From: Nocardia sp.
GTDB taxonomy: Bacteria; Actinomycetota; Actinomycetes; Mycobacteriales; Mycobacteriaceae
DNA: 5,350 nucleotides
Assembly: GCA_013361595.1 (NCBI GenBank)
Contig: JABFXT010000573.1
Span: 1-5,350 of the forward strand
Direction of reading: 5' to 3'
How positions within the stretch are numbered: the stretch's first letter is position 1; the number at the start of each line of letters is the position of its first letter. A program made the position numbers and the translations under genes. Under the pieces are notes generated by a model. That model was not told the DNA's origin. It saw nothing but the letters and a program-made list of their open reading frames with translations, and ran no database searches. Shown here piece by piece: positions 1 to 5,341 of the stretch.

Positions 1-73
1 GTGCGGCGAGCCGCTCCCCGCTGAACCGCACAGGTCGCGGGCCCGGTGCGGCGCCGCCGCGGCACGGCGCTAT
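1..73. other. Left-edge non-coding stretch, no gene recognised
   Basis: I see no gene that can be supported here. One + strand frame is open from base 1 to a TGA at 22-24. It could be the last seven codons of a gene lying outside the window, but seven codons are not evidence. The rest is GC-rich spacer leading into the MerR gene. TATCGT at 71-76 fits the actinobacterial TANNNT -10 pattern, but no good -35 box stands at the proper distance. Confidence 0.3.
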
Positions 74-101
74 CGTCCTCCTCGAAGACTGGAGGAGGAC
101 G
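74..101 (+). promoter_or_regulatory. Perfect 10-base inverted repeat covering the MerR gene's SD
   Basis: CGTCCTCCTC (74-83) and GAGGAGGACG (92-101) are exact reverse complements separated by eight bases. The right arm contains the SD sequence of the following gene and ends one base before its GTG. MerR-family proteins bind dyads of about this size and often regulate their own gene, so this may be an autoregulatory operator. If the transcript starts upstream of 74, the left arm would act as an anti-SD and the RNA hairpin would hide the ribosome site. If the TATCGT at 71-76 is the -10 box, transcription would begin near 83 and only the DNA operator explanation holds. The symmetry is directly visible; the function is inferred. 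Confidence 0.55.
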
Positions 102-836
102 GTGCTCACGATCGGCCGGCTCGCGGCGACCGCGGGAGTGACCGTGCGTACCGTTCGGCACTACCACCGGATCGGCCTGTTACCCGAGCCCGAGCGGGAC
201 GCCTCCGGCTATCGCCGCTACAGCGCGCAGGCGGCGGTGGATCTCATCCGGATCAGGACCCTGGCCGAGGCCGGTGTTCCGCTGGCCCGAATCGGCGCGC
301 TGCTCCAGGCCCGGCTGGGCGAGTTCGATGCCGCCATCACCGAGATCGACGCCGAACTGCAGCGCCGGATCGACCGGCTCACCGAATCCCGTCGCCGCCT
401 CGCCGACCTGGCGAGCGGCGAGAACCTGGTCCTGCCCGGCGCGGTGGTCGCCGTGCTGAAGCGGATGCGCGGTCTCGGCATCAGCGAACAGCGGGTACTG
501 GCCGAGCGCGATTCGTGGATCCTGCTGCAGGCGCTGGATCCGCTCGCCGTGCCGCGGCGGATCCGGGACAAGACGGCGGGCTTCGACGATCCCGAGACGC
601 TGCGGTTGTATCTGGCCTGTGACCGGGCGGTCGACTGGGATCCGCGCGATCCGCGCCTGGACCGGCTCATCGACGATCTGGACGCCTGGGAGATCGAACA
701 CGAGCGGGCCGGCGGCCGGCCCGAGAGCCTGGCGCTGATCTCTTCCCGGATCGCCGAGGCGTCACCGGCCTGGCAACGCATTCTCGATGCCCTCGCGCAC
801 CGTGCCCGGCGGCGGGCGGCCGCCCGGCACGGGTGA
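102..836 (+). CDS. MerR-family transcriptional regulator
   Basis: The 244-residue product is a cytoplasmic DNA-binding regulator. Residues 1-70 form a classic MerR winged-helix domain. The helix-turn-helix begins TIGRLAATAGVTVRTVRHYH, a variant of the family's usual 'R-x-Y-x-x-x-G-L' stretch, followed by GLLPEPERDASGYRRYS with the wing motif 'GYRRY' at 36-40. Residues 75-108 are charged and heptad-like, matching the dimerisation helix of the family. The C-terminal part (about 109-244) is larger than in metal sensors and has a single cysteine (C173), which argues against a metal or SoxR-type iron-sulfur sensor and for binding of an organic ligand that I cannot name. The start is GTG at 102, with GGAGG at 91-95 six bases upstream. 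The next gene, a bicupin, is on the same strand 145 bases downstream and is a plausible target. The family call is secure; the ligand and targets are unknown. Confidence 0.93.
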   Translation: MLTIGRLAATAGVTVRTVRHYHRIGLLPEPERDASGYRRYSAQAAVDLIRIRTLAEAGVPLARIGALLQARLGEFDAAITEIDAELQRRIDRLTESRRRLADLASGENLVLPGAVVAVLKRMRGLGISEQRVLAERDSWILLQALDPLAVPRRIRDKTAGFDDPETLRLYLACDRAVDWDPRDPRLDRLIDDLDAWEIEHERAGGRPESLALISSRIAEASPAWQRILDALAHRARRRAAARHG

Positions 837-923
837 ACCCGGGTCCGGGCCCGGTGACCTGGCCGTATGCGGCGCATCGCGGCGCGCGGGCCGCCGCCGG
901 TACCGCAGCCGCCGGACGCTGGC

Positions 924-936
924 CGACCGGCGGTCG
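924..936. promoter_or_regulatory. Candidate operator and promoter before the cupin gene
   Basis: CGACCG-G-CGGTCG is a perfect 13-base dyad with six-base arms, 45 bases before the cupin start. TAGGAC at 952-957 resembles an actinobacterial -10 box (TANNNT, last base mismatched). The dyad would then overlap the -35 position (about 929-934), a common place for a regulator to bind. It shares no obvious sequence with the dyad before the MerR gene, so the same protein need not bind both. Short GC-rich dyads also occur by chance in this kind of genome. Confidence 0.3.
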
Positions 937-981
937 CGGGCGCATGATCGATAGGACTGCACCTGCGATGAAGGAGGATCT

Positions 982-2019
982 ATGCGCAACCCATCGGTCC
1001 ACGTGGCATCGCTGTGGCAGGGCGAGAACATCTATCGCAGCGAACTCGGATCGCTGACCAGGCTCACCGCCGACAACTTCCCGATCCTTTCCGGTCTGTC
1101 GATCAAACGCCTCACCCTGGCACCGGGTGCCTTCCGCGAACCGCATTGGCACGCCAATGCCACCGAGCTCACCTACTGCACCGCCGGACAGGCATTGGTG
1201 TCGGTGCTGGACGACGGCAGCCGCTTCTCCTCGTTCCTCGTGACCGCGGGGGAGATGTTCCATATCGATTCGGGCGCGCTGCATCACGTCGAGAACGTCG
1301 GCGACACCGATGCCGGATTCGTTCTCGCCTTCCGCCACGAAAGGCCCGAAGACTTCGGCCTCGGCGCCGCCGTCGGCGCGATGACCGACTCCGTCCTCGG
1401 CAACACCTACGATCTGCCGGCCGCCGCCTTCGCCGATATCCGCCGCAGCACCACGGCCCGGATGGTCGCCCGGCGCGACGGCGACCCCGATATCCCGGCC
1501 GGCGCCCATTTCGGCGACCCGCACCATTTCGCGCTCGAGGCCATGCCCGCGCCGGTGGACTCGCCGGTGGGTTCGGCGCGGACCGCCCGGCGCCAGTTCT
1601 GGCCCGCCCTGCACGACATATCGATGTACTCGCTCCGGGTACGCGAGGACGGGATGCGTGAACCCCATTGGCACCCGGTGACCGCCGAGATGGGCTACGT
1701 ACACGAGGGGTCGGCGCGGATGACCGTCATGGACCCCGACGGGACCCTGGACACCTATACGGTGAACCCGGGCGAGGTGTACTTCGTCCCGCGCGCCTAC
1801 CCACATCACATCGAAGTGATCGACGCCCCGAAGGTCCACCTGCTGATCTTCTTCGACCAGCCGACGCCGGCCGATATCGGGTACCGCGCGTCGATGAGCG
1901 CCTATTCGCGCAAGGTTCTCGCGGCCACTTTCGGCGTCGCCCCCGACGAACTGCCGGAACTGCCGTTCACCCCGGTCGACCCGCTGATCGTGACACGCGA
2001 CAACCCGCTGGATCCCTGA
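982..2019 (+). CDS. Bicupin protein, oxalate decarboxylase-like
   Basis: The 345-residue product has two cupin beta-barrels, each with a full set of metal ligands. In domain 1, motif 1 is GAFREPHWHANATE (H55, H57, E62) and motif 2 is GEMFHIDSGALHHVEN (H101), with Asp96 where the consensus has Pro. In domain 2, motif 1 is GMREPHWHPVTAE (H229, H231, E236) and motif 2 is GEVYFVPRAYPHH (H275). The 'REPHWH...G' spacing and the duplicated architecture resemble the oxalate decarboxylase bicupins, which bind Mn(II) in both domains and split oxalate to formate and CO2. The linker, about residues 120-210, is long. I cannot point to the catalytic lid of true oxalate decarboxylases, so substrate and reaction remain open. 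No signal peptide is visible, so it is probably cytoplasmic. The ATG at 982 is backed by AAGGAGG at 971-977, four bases upstream. The MerR gene lies just upstream on the same strand. A sugar- or aromatic-acid-related bicupin activity is an alternative. Confidence 0.85.
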   Translation: MRNPSVHVASLWQGENIYRSELGSLTRLTADNFPILSGLSIKRLTLAPGAFREPHWHANATELTYCTAGQALVSVLDDGSRFSSFLVTAGEMFHIDSGALHHVENVGDTDAGFVLAFRHERPEDFGLGAAVGAMTDSVLGNTYDLPAAAFADIRRSTTARMVARRDGDPDIPAGAHFGDPHHFALEAMPAPVDSPVGSARTARRQFWPALHDISMYSLRVREDGMREPHWHPVTAEMGYVHEGSARMTVMDPDGTLDTYTVNPGEVYFVPRAYPHHIEVIDAPKVHLLIFFDQPTPADIGYRASMSAYSRKVLAATFGVAPDELPELPFTPVDPLIVTRDNPLDP

Positions 2020-2043
2020 TCGGTGTCACTGTGGCGTGCGTGG

Positions 2044-2457
2044 TCACATCTGCTCGGGTCGCCAGGTCGATACCGCCCAGATGACCACCAGGTCCAGGGC
2101 GATGACCACGATCGACCACCACGGATAGTAGGGAATCCACAGGAAGTTGGCGATGATCGACAACCCCGCCAGGAACACCGCGGCGATCCGCGCCCACAGC
2201 GCGCCGGTCATCAGCGCGATCGCGACGAGCGCCAGCAGCGCGCCGAGAACGATATGGATCCAGCCCCAGGTGGTGGTGGAGAACTGCAGAATGTAGTCCG
2301 GGCCGGTCACGAACAACTCATCGTTCGCCACGGCGGAGATACCCGCCAGGATCGACAGCACCCCGACCGCGAGCAGCAGTACCGCGGCCGCGATCGAGGT
2401 CACCGCGGCCACTCCGCGGGTGACCGGGGAACGCTCGGGTTGGGTCCTGTAGGTCAT
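2044..2457 (-). CDS. DUF7144-type membrane protein, copy 1
   Basis: The 137-residue protein is an integral membrane protein with a short hydrophilic N-terminus and four predicted membrane segments near residues 16-42, 64-84, 89-107 and 112-131. The family signatures are clear: TTTWGWIHIVLG at 61-72, ANFLWIPYYPWWSIVVIALD at 103-122, and a VVIWAVSTWRP tail. These match the actinobacterial DUF7144 family, whose function is not known. The start is the ATG at 2457, with AAAGG at 2464-2468 six bases upstream. A GTG at 2490 would add 11 residues but has no well-placed SD. The gene converges with the cupin gene (24 bases between stops) and diverges from the membrane gene at 2663. A second family member lies at 3219-3644. 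Confidence 0.88.
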   Translation of the reverse strand: MTYRTQPERSPVTRGVAAVTSIAAAVLLLAVGVLSILAGISAVANDELFVTGPDYILQFSTTTWGWIHIVLGALLALVAIALMTGALWARIAAVFLAGLSIIANFLWIPYYPWWSIVVIALDLVVIWAVSTWRPEQM

Positions 2458-2662
2458 GTCCTGCCTTTCCGCGAATGGTCGACGCACCACCCTCGCGGGT
2501 GTCCGCGGTCGGCCACCTCACCCGGGGCGGGTGAATCCGGGACGTTCTGTCCGCGGCAGGCGAAACGCCGCCGTACCCGGAGGTCGGAGTCCGTTGTGCG
2601 TGGCTCGGTCTACCGTGCGGGCACGGCGCGTCACGGCCGACAGTGAGCGTGGGAGGACACCG
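2458..2662. promoter_or_regulatory. Divergent intergenic region with a 17-base dyad
   Basis: This 205-base gap must contain the promoters of two divergent membrane-protein genes. TCACCC-GGGGC-GGGTGA at 2518-2534 is a perfect dyad with six-base arms, about 60 bases before the DUF7144 start. It could be an operator or a leader hairpin. TACCGT at 2611-2616 fits a -10 box for the + strand gene, but I found no matching -35 box. The promoter assignment is weak; the dyad itself is directly visible. Confidence 0.35.
2651..2657 (+). promoter_or_regulatory. Ribosome binding site fixing the start at 2663
   Basis: GGGAGGA lies six bases before the ATG at 2663. It selects that start over upstream in-frame codons beginning at 2456, which would add 69 arginine- and proline-rich residues overlapping the divergent gene's start. 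Confidence 0.8.
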
Positions 2663-3199
2663 ATGGAGAACGACCGGCACACGCTGATCCACGGTCCGCT
2701 GTTCTCGCGCCGTATCCCGCTGGATCCGGGTAACGCGGCCAGCCGTATCAGCGCCTACATCTACGGCAATATCCTGGTCCTGACCGCGTTGGTGCCGGTG
2801 GTGACCTCGGACGAGCATGTCGGGATCCTGGTGGTGCTCGGAACCACCGTCTCCACTTTCATCGCGCACAGTTTCGCCGAAACCGTCGGTGACAGTGTGC
2901 GGCAGCGTCGTGCCGCGACGATGAGCGACCGGGTTCGCGAACTGCGGAACTCGGTGCCGATCCTGAGTTCGGCCGTCCTGCCCTGCGCGATCCTGGTCAC
3001 CGGTCTGCTGGGTTGGCTCGAGCCGCGGACCGCGCAGATTTTCGCCGAGGTGGTCGTTCTGGTCCGGATCGGTGGGATCGTCTTCGTGATCGGCCGGTTG
3101 CGGGGCGAAGACCCCGGCCGGGCCTCGGTCGTCGTCGCGGTGTTGTTGACCTTGGTCGCGACCACCGTGGTGGTGTTGAAGATCGCCCTCTCGCATTGA
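2663..3199 (+). CDS. Unrecognised integral membrane protein, about five membrane segments
   Basis: I do not recognise a named family. The 178-residue product begins with a hydrophilic stretch (1-28) and has hydrophobic segments near residues 29-47, 53-71, 99-118, 127-145 and 155-174. The loop between segments 2 and 3 (about 72-98) is rich in arginine and other charged residues (SVRQRRAATMSDRVRELRN) and is probably cytoplasmic by the positive-inside rule. Segments 1 and 2 carry IYGNILVLTALV and LGTTVSTFIAHSFAE. The pairing of small and hydroxylated residues with His69 and Glu73 is the most motif-like part. No transporter signature, nucleotide-binding site or catalytic motif is visible. The gene is divergent from one DUF7144 gene and convergent with the other, only 19 bases from its end, so it sits between two paralogues on the opposite strand. 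The coding call is strong: good SD, coherent hydrophobic pattern and third-position GC bias. Confidence 0.85.
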   Translation: MENDRHTLIHGPLFSRRIPLDPGNAASRISAYIYGNILVLTALVPVVTSDEHVGILVVLGTTVSTFIAHSFAETVGDSVRQRRAATMSDRVRELRNSVPILSSAVLPCAILVTGLLGWLEPRTAQIFAEVVVLVRIGGIVFVIGRLRGEDPGRASVVVAVLLTLVATTVVVLKIALSH

Positions 3200-3202
3200 A
3201 CG

Positions 3203-3216
3203 GAGCCGCCCGGCTC
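3203..3216. terminator. Possible bidirectional terminator between convergent genes
   Basis: GAGCCG-CC-CGGCTC is a perfect inverted repeat filling most of the 19-base gap between two converging genes. As RNA it would form a five-pair stem with a four-base loop on either strand. No T-run follows on either side, which is common for actinobacterial terminators but weakens the call. Confidence 0.4.
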
Positions 3217-3218
3217 GC

Positions 3219-3644
3219 TCAGGTCTCCGGTCGCCAGGTGACCGCCGCCCAGATCACCACCACGCTGAGCGCGATGACGAGCACCGACCACATCGGATAG
3301 TGGGGAAGGGACATGAAGTTCGCGATGATGACCACCGCGGCGACCACCATCGCGGCGTAGCGGCCCCAACGGGTGCCGAACATCAGGCCGAGGGCGCAGA
3401 CGGCACCGACGACGCCGAGCGGTATGTGGATCCACCCCCACGCGGTCGAACCGAAGGCGTAGGCGTAGTGGGCGCGCTCCACATAGATGGGGTCGCGGGC
3501 GATGGCCACGATCCCTTCCAGTATCGACATGACCGAGGCCAGCAACAGCATGACCGCCGCGACGATCGAGATCCCGGTGGCGACGCTCTGCTTCTGGAAC
3601 GGCTCGGCCGGTGGGGCGTTCCCGGCTCGGGACTGCTCGGTCAT
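3219..3644 (-). CDS. DUF7144-type membrane protein, copy 2
   Basis: The 141-residue product is a second member of the four-segment DUF7144 family. Predicted membrane segments lie near residues 22-48, 68-90, 94-111 and 116-136. It repeats the signatures of copy 1 in the same order: STAWGWIHIPLG at 66-77, IIANFMSLPHYPMWSVLVIA at 106-125, and a VVIWAAVTWRPE tail. The hydrophilic N-terminus is longer and differs from copy 1 (AGNAPPAEPFQKQ), so divergence is concentrated there and in the loop after segment 1 (DPIYVERAHYAYAF). The start is ATG at 3644, chosen over an in-frame TTG at 3659 because GAGGAG at 3652-3657 has ideal spacing to it. Its function is unknown; I infer a membrane role only. Confidence 0.88.
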   Translation of the reverse strand: MTEQSRAGNAPPAEPFQKQSVATGISIVAAVMLLLASVMSILEGIVAIARDPIYVERAHYAYAFGSTAWGWIHIPLGVVGAVCALGLMFGTRWGRYAAMVVAAVVIIANFMSLPHYPMWSVLVIALSVVVIWAAVTWRPET

Positions 3645-3919
3645 GGCGCGGCTCCTCAACGTGGTCGAGACCCGATCCGGCCATTGTCGCGGCCCCGGTG
3701 GTGCCGAGCTTCATCTGTGCTGGGTGAACACGGAGCGAGGTGTCCGCCGGGTCACATCGGGCGGCCGGAATAGTCCGCGCGGTGTGCCGGTTGAACCCAC
3801 TGTCGGCGTCCGGACAGCCCCGGGCCTCACCCCATTCGTCGCTACGAGCGACCACTCGCCGAGAGGCGCTTGTGGGACGTCGGCACTGGATCGTCACACC
3901 ACACGGTGCGGTCGATCCG
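3645..3919. other. Gene-free stretch upstream of DUF7144 copy 2
   Basis: No frame on either strand has a well-placed SD, a recognisable domain or a bounded length; open frames here run on as shadows of neighbouring genes. The promoter for the DUF7144 gene should lie in this stretch, but I find no convincing -35/-10 pair. Small structures are visible: an imperfect hairpin at 3800-3817 (CTGTC/GACAG) and a four-pair stem with a GAGA tetraloop at 3857-3868. Neither fits a known RNA family I recognise. A small RNA on the + strand is possible because a terminator-like hairpin follows at 3920. Confidence 0.4.
3652..3657 (-). promoter_or_regulatory. Ribosome binding site for DUF7144 copy 2
   Basis: Read on the - strand, GAGGAG precedes the ATG at 3644 by seven bases. 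It decides against the TTG at 3659, which would lie upstream of this site. Confidence 0.8.
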
Positions 3920-3948
3920 ACGCCGCCAGGTGGTTCACCTGGCGGCGT
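3920..3948. terminator. Strong intrinsic terminator-type hairpin
   Basis: ACGCCGCCAGGTG (3920-3932) and CACCTGGCGGCGT (3936-3948) are exact complements around a GTT loop, giving up to 13 pairs. It lies 31 bases beyond the stop of the acyl-CoA dehydrogenase on the - strand, a normal place for that gene's terminator. However, the T-rich tail (TTCTGTATTT, 3948-3957) lies on the + strand side. A canonical U-tract would therefore serve a + strand transcript, while the - strand reading has no U-tract. Stem-only terminators are frequent in actinobacteria, so it may work for the dehydrogenase, for both strands, or for an unseen + strand RNA. Confidence 0.8.
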
Positions 3949-3979
3949 TCTGTATTTGCGGGGTCCGGCCCTCGGGGAG

Positions 3980-5185
3980 TCAGCGGGCGGCGGCCGCGCG
4001 GCGGGCCGCGCCCACCGTACGTTTGGCGATGGCCCAGCGATGCACTTCGGAGGGCCCGTCGTAGATCCGGAACGGGCGGACCTCGCGGGAGAGCCGGGCC
4101 AGCGGCAGATCGTCGGAGACCCCGAGGCCACCGCAGAGCTGGATACTGCGGTCGACGACGCGGAAGATCGCTTCGGCGGCGAAGGTCTTGGCGATGGATG
4201 TGGCGTTACCGGCCTGCCCGCCGTTGTCGAGTTCCCAGCAGGCGCGTACCAGCAGGGCGCGGGTCGCGGCGATATCGATCTCGTTGTCCGCCACCATCTG
4301 CTGGGCGAGCCCGAGGTTGCCGATGACCGAACCGAAACCCTCCCGTTCGGCGACATAGTCGACGGCGACGTCGTGCGCCCGGCGGCAGGCGCCGAGCCAG
4401 CGCATCACATGCGTCATGCGGGCCGGGCCGAGCCGGACCTGTGCGAATTCGAAACCGCGGTCGACAGCGCCGAGCACCGCCTCGTCGGGTACGAACAGAT
4501 CCTCGAAGAAGACCTCGCAGTGGCCGCCGATCATGGAGCGGTCCAGGGTGTCGATATGGCGGCCGACGCGCAGGCCGGGCGTATCGGCGGGCGCGAGGAA
4601 CATGGTGGCGCCGCCGCGCTGACCCGGTTCACCGGAGGTGCGCGCCATGATGATGAAGAATCCGGCGCCGTCGGCACCGGTGATGAAATGCTTGTGGCCG
4701 TTGATCCGCCAGCCGCCGTCCACCTTCGCCGCCCGGGTGGCCAGCGCCGAGGGATCCGAACCGGCACCGGGCGCGGGTTCGGTCATCGCGAAGGCAGAGC
4801 GCAGGACGCCCCGGGCCAGGGGTTCCAGATAGCGCGCGTTCTGTTCCGGATCGGCGATATGGGCGAGCATGTGTACATTGCCCTCGTCGGGCGCGGCGAT
4901 ATTCAGCGCGGTCGGACCGAACAGCGAATAACCCGCCTCTTCGAATACCGGTGCGCGGTCCGACATCGACAGGCCGTGCCCGCCGTACTCGACCGGCGCG
5001 TGCGGGGCGAACACACCCGCATCCCGGGCCTGTTCCTGCAGGGTGGTCCGGATATCGTCGCCGCCGGCCGCGGCGATGTCCCCGCGGTTGTCGTCCTCGA
5101 CCGGCAGGACCGACTCGCGGACGAATACGCGGGTGCGTTCCACCAGTGCCTCGACATCGGCGGAATAGGTCAGATCGATCGGCAT
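3980..5185 (-). CDS. Acyl-CoA dehydrogenase family protein (ACAD10/11-like)
   Basis: The 401-residue product is of usual length for the family: FAD-dependent flavoproteins that introduce a trans-2 double bond into acyl-CoA thioesters and pass electrons to electron-transfer flavoprotein. The N-terminal helical domain (about 1-128) is followed by the FAD/substrate signature FAMTEPAPGAGSD at 132-144, the middle beta domain (about 132-235, with WRINGHKHFITGA) and the C-terminal helical domain. The last contains QLCGGLGVSDDLPLARLSRE (349-368) and RIYDGPSEVH (373-382). RLGPARMTHVMRWLG (251-265) resembles ACAD10/ACAD11-type enzymes. At the position of the usual catalytic Glu ('YEG' in medium-chain enzymes) this protein has Asp376. 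The start is ATG at 5185, with AGGAGGA at 5191-5197 five bases upstream; an upstream extension to 5254 has no support. The enzyme is probably cytoplasmic and acts in fatty-acid, branched-acid or sterol side-chain breakdown; the substrate is not deducible. Upstream tandem dyads suggest repressor control. Confidence 0.95.
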   Translation of the reverse strand: MPIDLTYSADVEALVERTRVFVRESVLPVEDDNRGDIAAAGGDDIRTTLQEQARDAGVFAPHAPVEYGGHGLSMSDRAPVFEEAGYSLFGPTALNIAAPDEGNVHMLAHIADPEQNARYLEPLARGVLRSAFAMTEPAPGAGSDPSALATRAAKVDGGWRINGHKHFITGADGAGFFIIMARTSGEPGQRGGATMFLAPADTPGLRVGRHIDTLDRSMIGGHCEVFFEDLFVPDEAVLGAVDRGFEFAQVRLGPARMTHVMRWLGACRRAHDVAVDYVAEREGFGSVIGNLGLAQQMVADNEIDIAATRALLVRACWELDNGGQAGNATSIAKTFAAEAIFRVVDRSIQLCGGLGVSDDLPLARLSREVRPFRIYDGPSEVHRWAIAKRTVGAARRAAAAR

Positions 5186-5190
5186 CGAAG

Positions 5191-5197
5191 TCCTCCT
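5191..5197 (-). promoter_or_regulatory. Ribosome binding site fixing the dehydrogenase start
   Basis: AGGAGGA on the - strand sits five bases before the ATG at 5185. The protein then begins MPIDLTYSADVEAL, as expected for the family's first helix, so the 23-residue upstream extension is rejected. Confidence 0.85.
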
Positions 5198-5225
5198 GGC
5201 GTTCCGGCGGATCGCTGAGCCAACC

Positions 5226-5250
5226 GAGCGATCGCTCCGAGTGAACACTC
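5226..5250. promoter_or_regulatory. Two tandem 13-base dyads, probable repressor operator
   Basis: GAGCGATCGCTC (5226-5237) and GAGTGAACACTC (5239-5250) share the form GAGyG-NN-CrCTC and are spaced 13 bases centre to centre. Both have perfect five-base arms; the first is a full 12-base palindrome. Where the copies differ in their arms, the change occurs in both arms so that pairing symmetry is kept. The upstream copy covers the expected -10 of the dehydrogenase promoter, so bound protein would block transcription. Operators of this size and placement are typical of TetR-family repressors of lipid-catabolic genes, but the identity of the repressor is inferred. Confidence 0.65.
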
Positions 5251-5273
5251 TCATCAGGGTGGTTATATGTCAA
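5245..5273 (-). promoter_or_regulatory. Candidate promoter of the acyl-CoA dehydrogenase
   Basis: On the - strand, TTGACA (5268-5273) is an exact consensus -35 box. Seventeen bases later stands GAGTGT (5245-5250), a weak -10 box one base from TANNNT. The predicted leader would be about 50 bases. The -10 lies inside the second dyad, fitting a repressible promoter. Confidence 0.5.
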
Positions 5274-5305
5274 AACTGGGCGTTGATCTGCGTAGATATT
5301 CCCGC

Positions 5306-5334
5306 TGGGCGACCTGGAGGTGTTCGGTTAGGCT
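5306..5334 (+). promoter_or_regulatory. Candidate promoter for a leaderless divergent gene
   Basis: TAGGCT at 5329-5334 fits TANNNT and is followed by exactly seven bases before the ATG at 5342, so transcription should begin at or one base before the A of that ATG. TGGGCG at 5306-5311 is a poor -35 at a 17-base spacing. No SD is within reach of the ATG; GGAGG at 5316-5320 is 21 bases away. Confidence 0.5.
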
Positions 5335-5341
5335 GAACAGC

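Noticed and set aside
1..24. C-terminal tail of an upstream + strand gene ending at a TGA
   Set aside because: Only seven codons are visible, which is indistinguishable from chance.
667..1839. Long - strand open frame antisense to the MerR and cupin genes
   Set aside because: Both + strand genes have strong family motifs and SD sites; the antisense translation is His/Gly/Arg-rich and motif-free.
2456..2662. N-terminal extension of the five-segment membrane protein by 69 residues
   Set aside because: The extension is Arg/Pro-rich with no SD, fills the divergent promoter region and overlaps the neighbouring start codon. GGGAGGA before 2663 marks the better start.
3769..3795. Stress-sigma-like promoter (GGTT ... 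GGACTAT on the - strand) for DUF7144 copy 2
   Set aside because: Both boxes deviate from the GTTT/GGGTAT consensus and the site is about 125 bases from the start codon, so I could not support it.
3840..3920. tRNA-like or small structured RNA just before the hairpin
   Set aside because: I looked for a T-loop (GGTTCGAATCC type) and a matching acceptor stem and found none; the local hairpins do not assemble into a cloverleaf.
2761..4356. Long - strand open frame of 531 codons crossing three genes
   Set aside because: It overlaps the membrane gene, DUF7144 copy 2 in another frame and the end of the dehydrogenase. The translation is Pro/Arg/Ser-rich with no recognisable domain.
3740..5218. Long + strand open frame of 492 codons opposite the dehydrogenase
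   Set aside because: It is antisense to a clear acyl-CoA dehydrogenase, has no SD, and its translation is low-complexity Gly/Ala/Arg/Asp without a domain. Such frames are expected in high-GC DNA.
5228..5235. GCGATCGC octamer, as in the cyanobacterial HIP1 repeat
   Set aside because: It is a single copy, the genome style is actinobacterial, and it is fully explained as the core of the 5226-5237 dyad.
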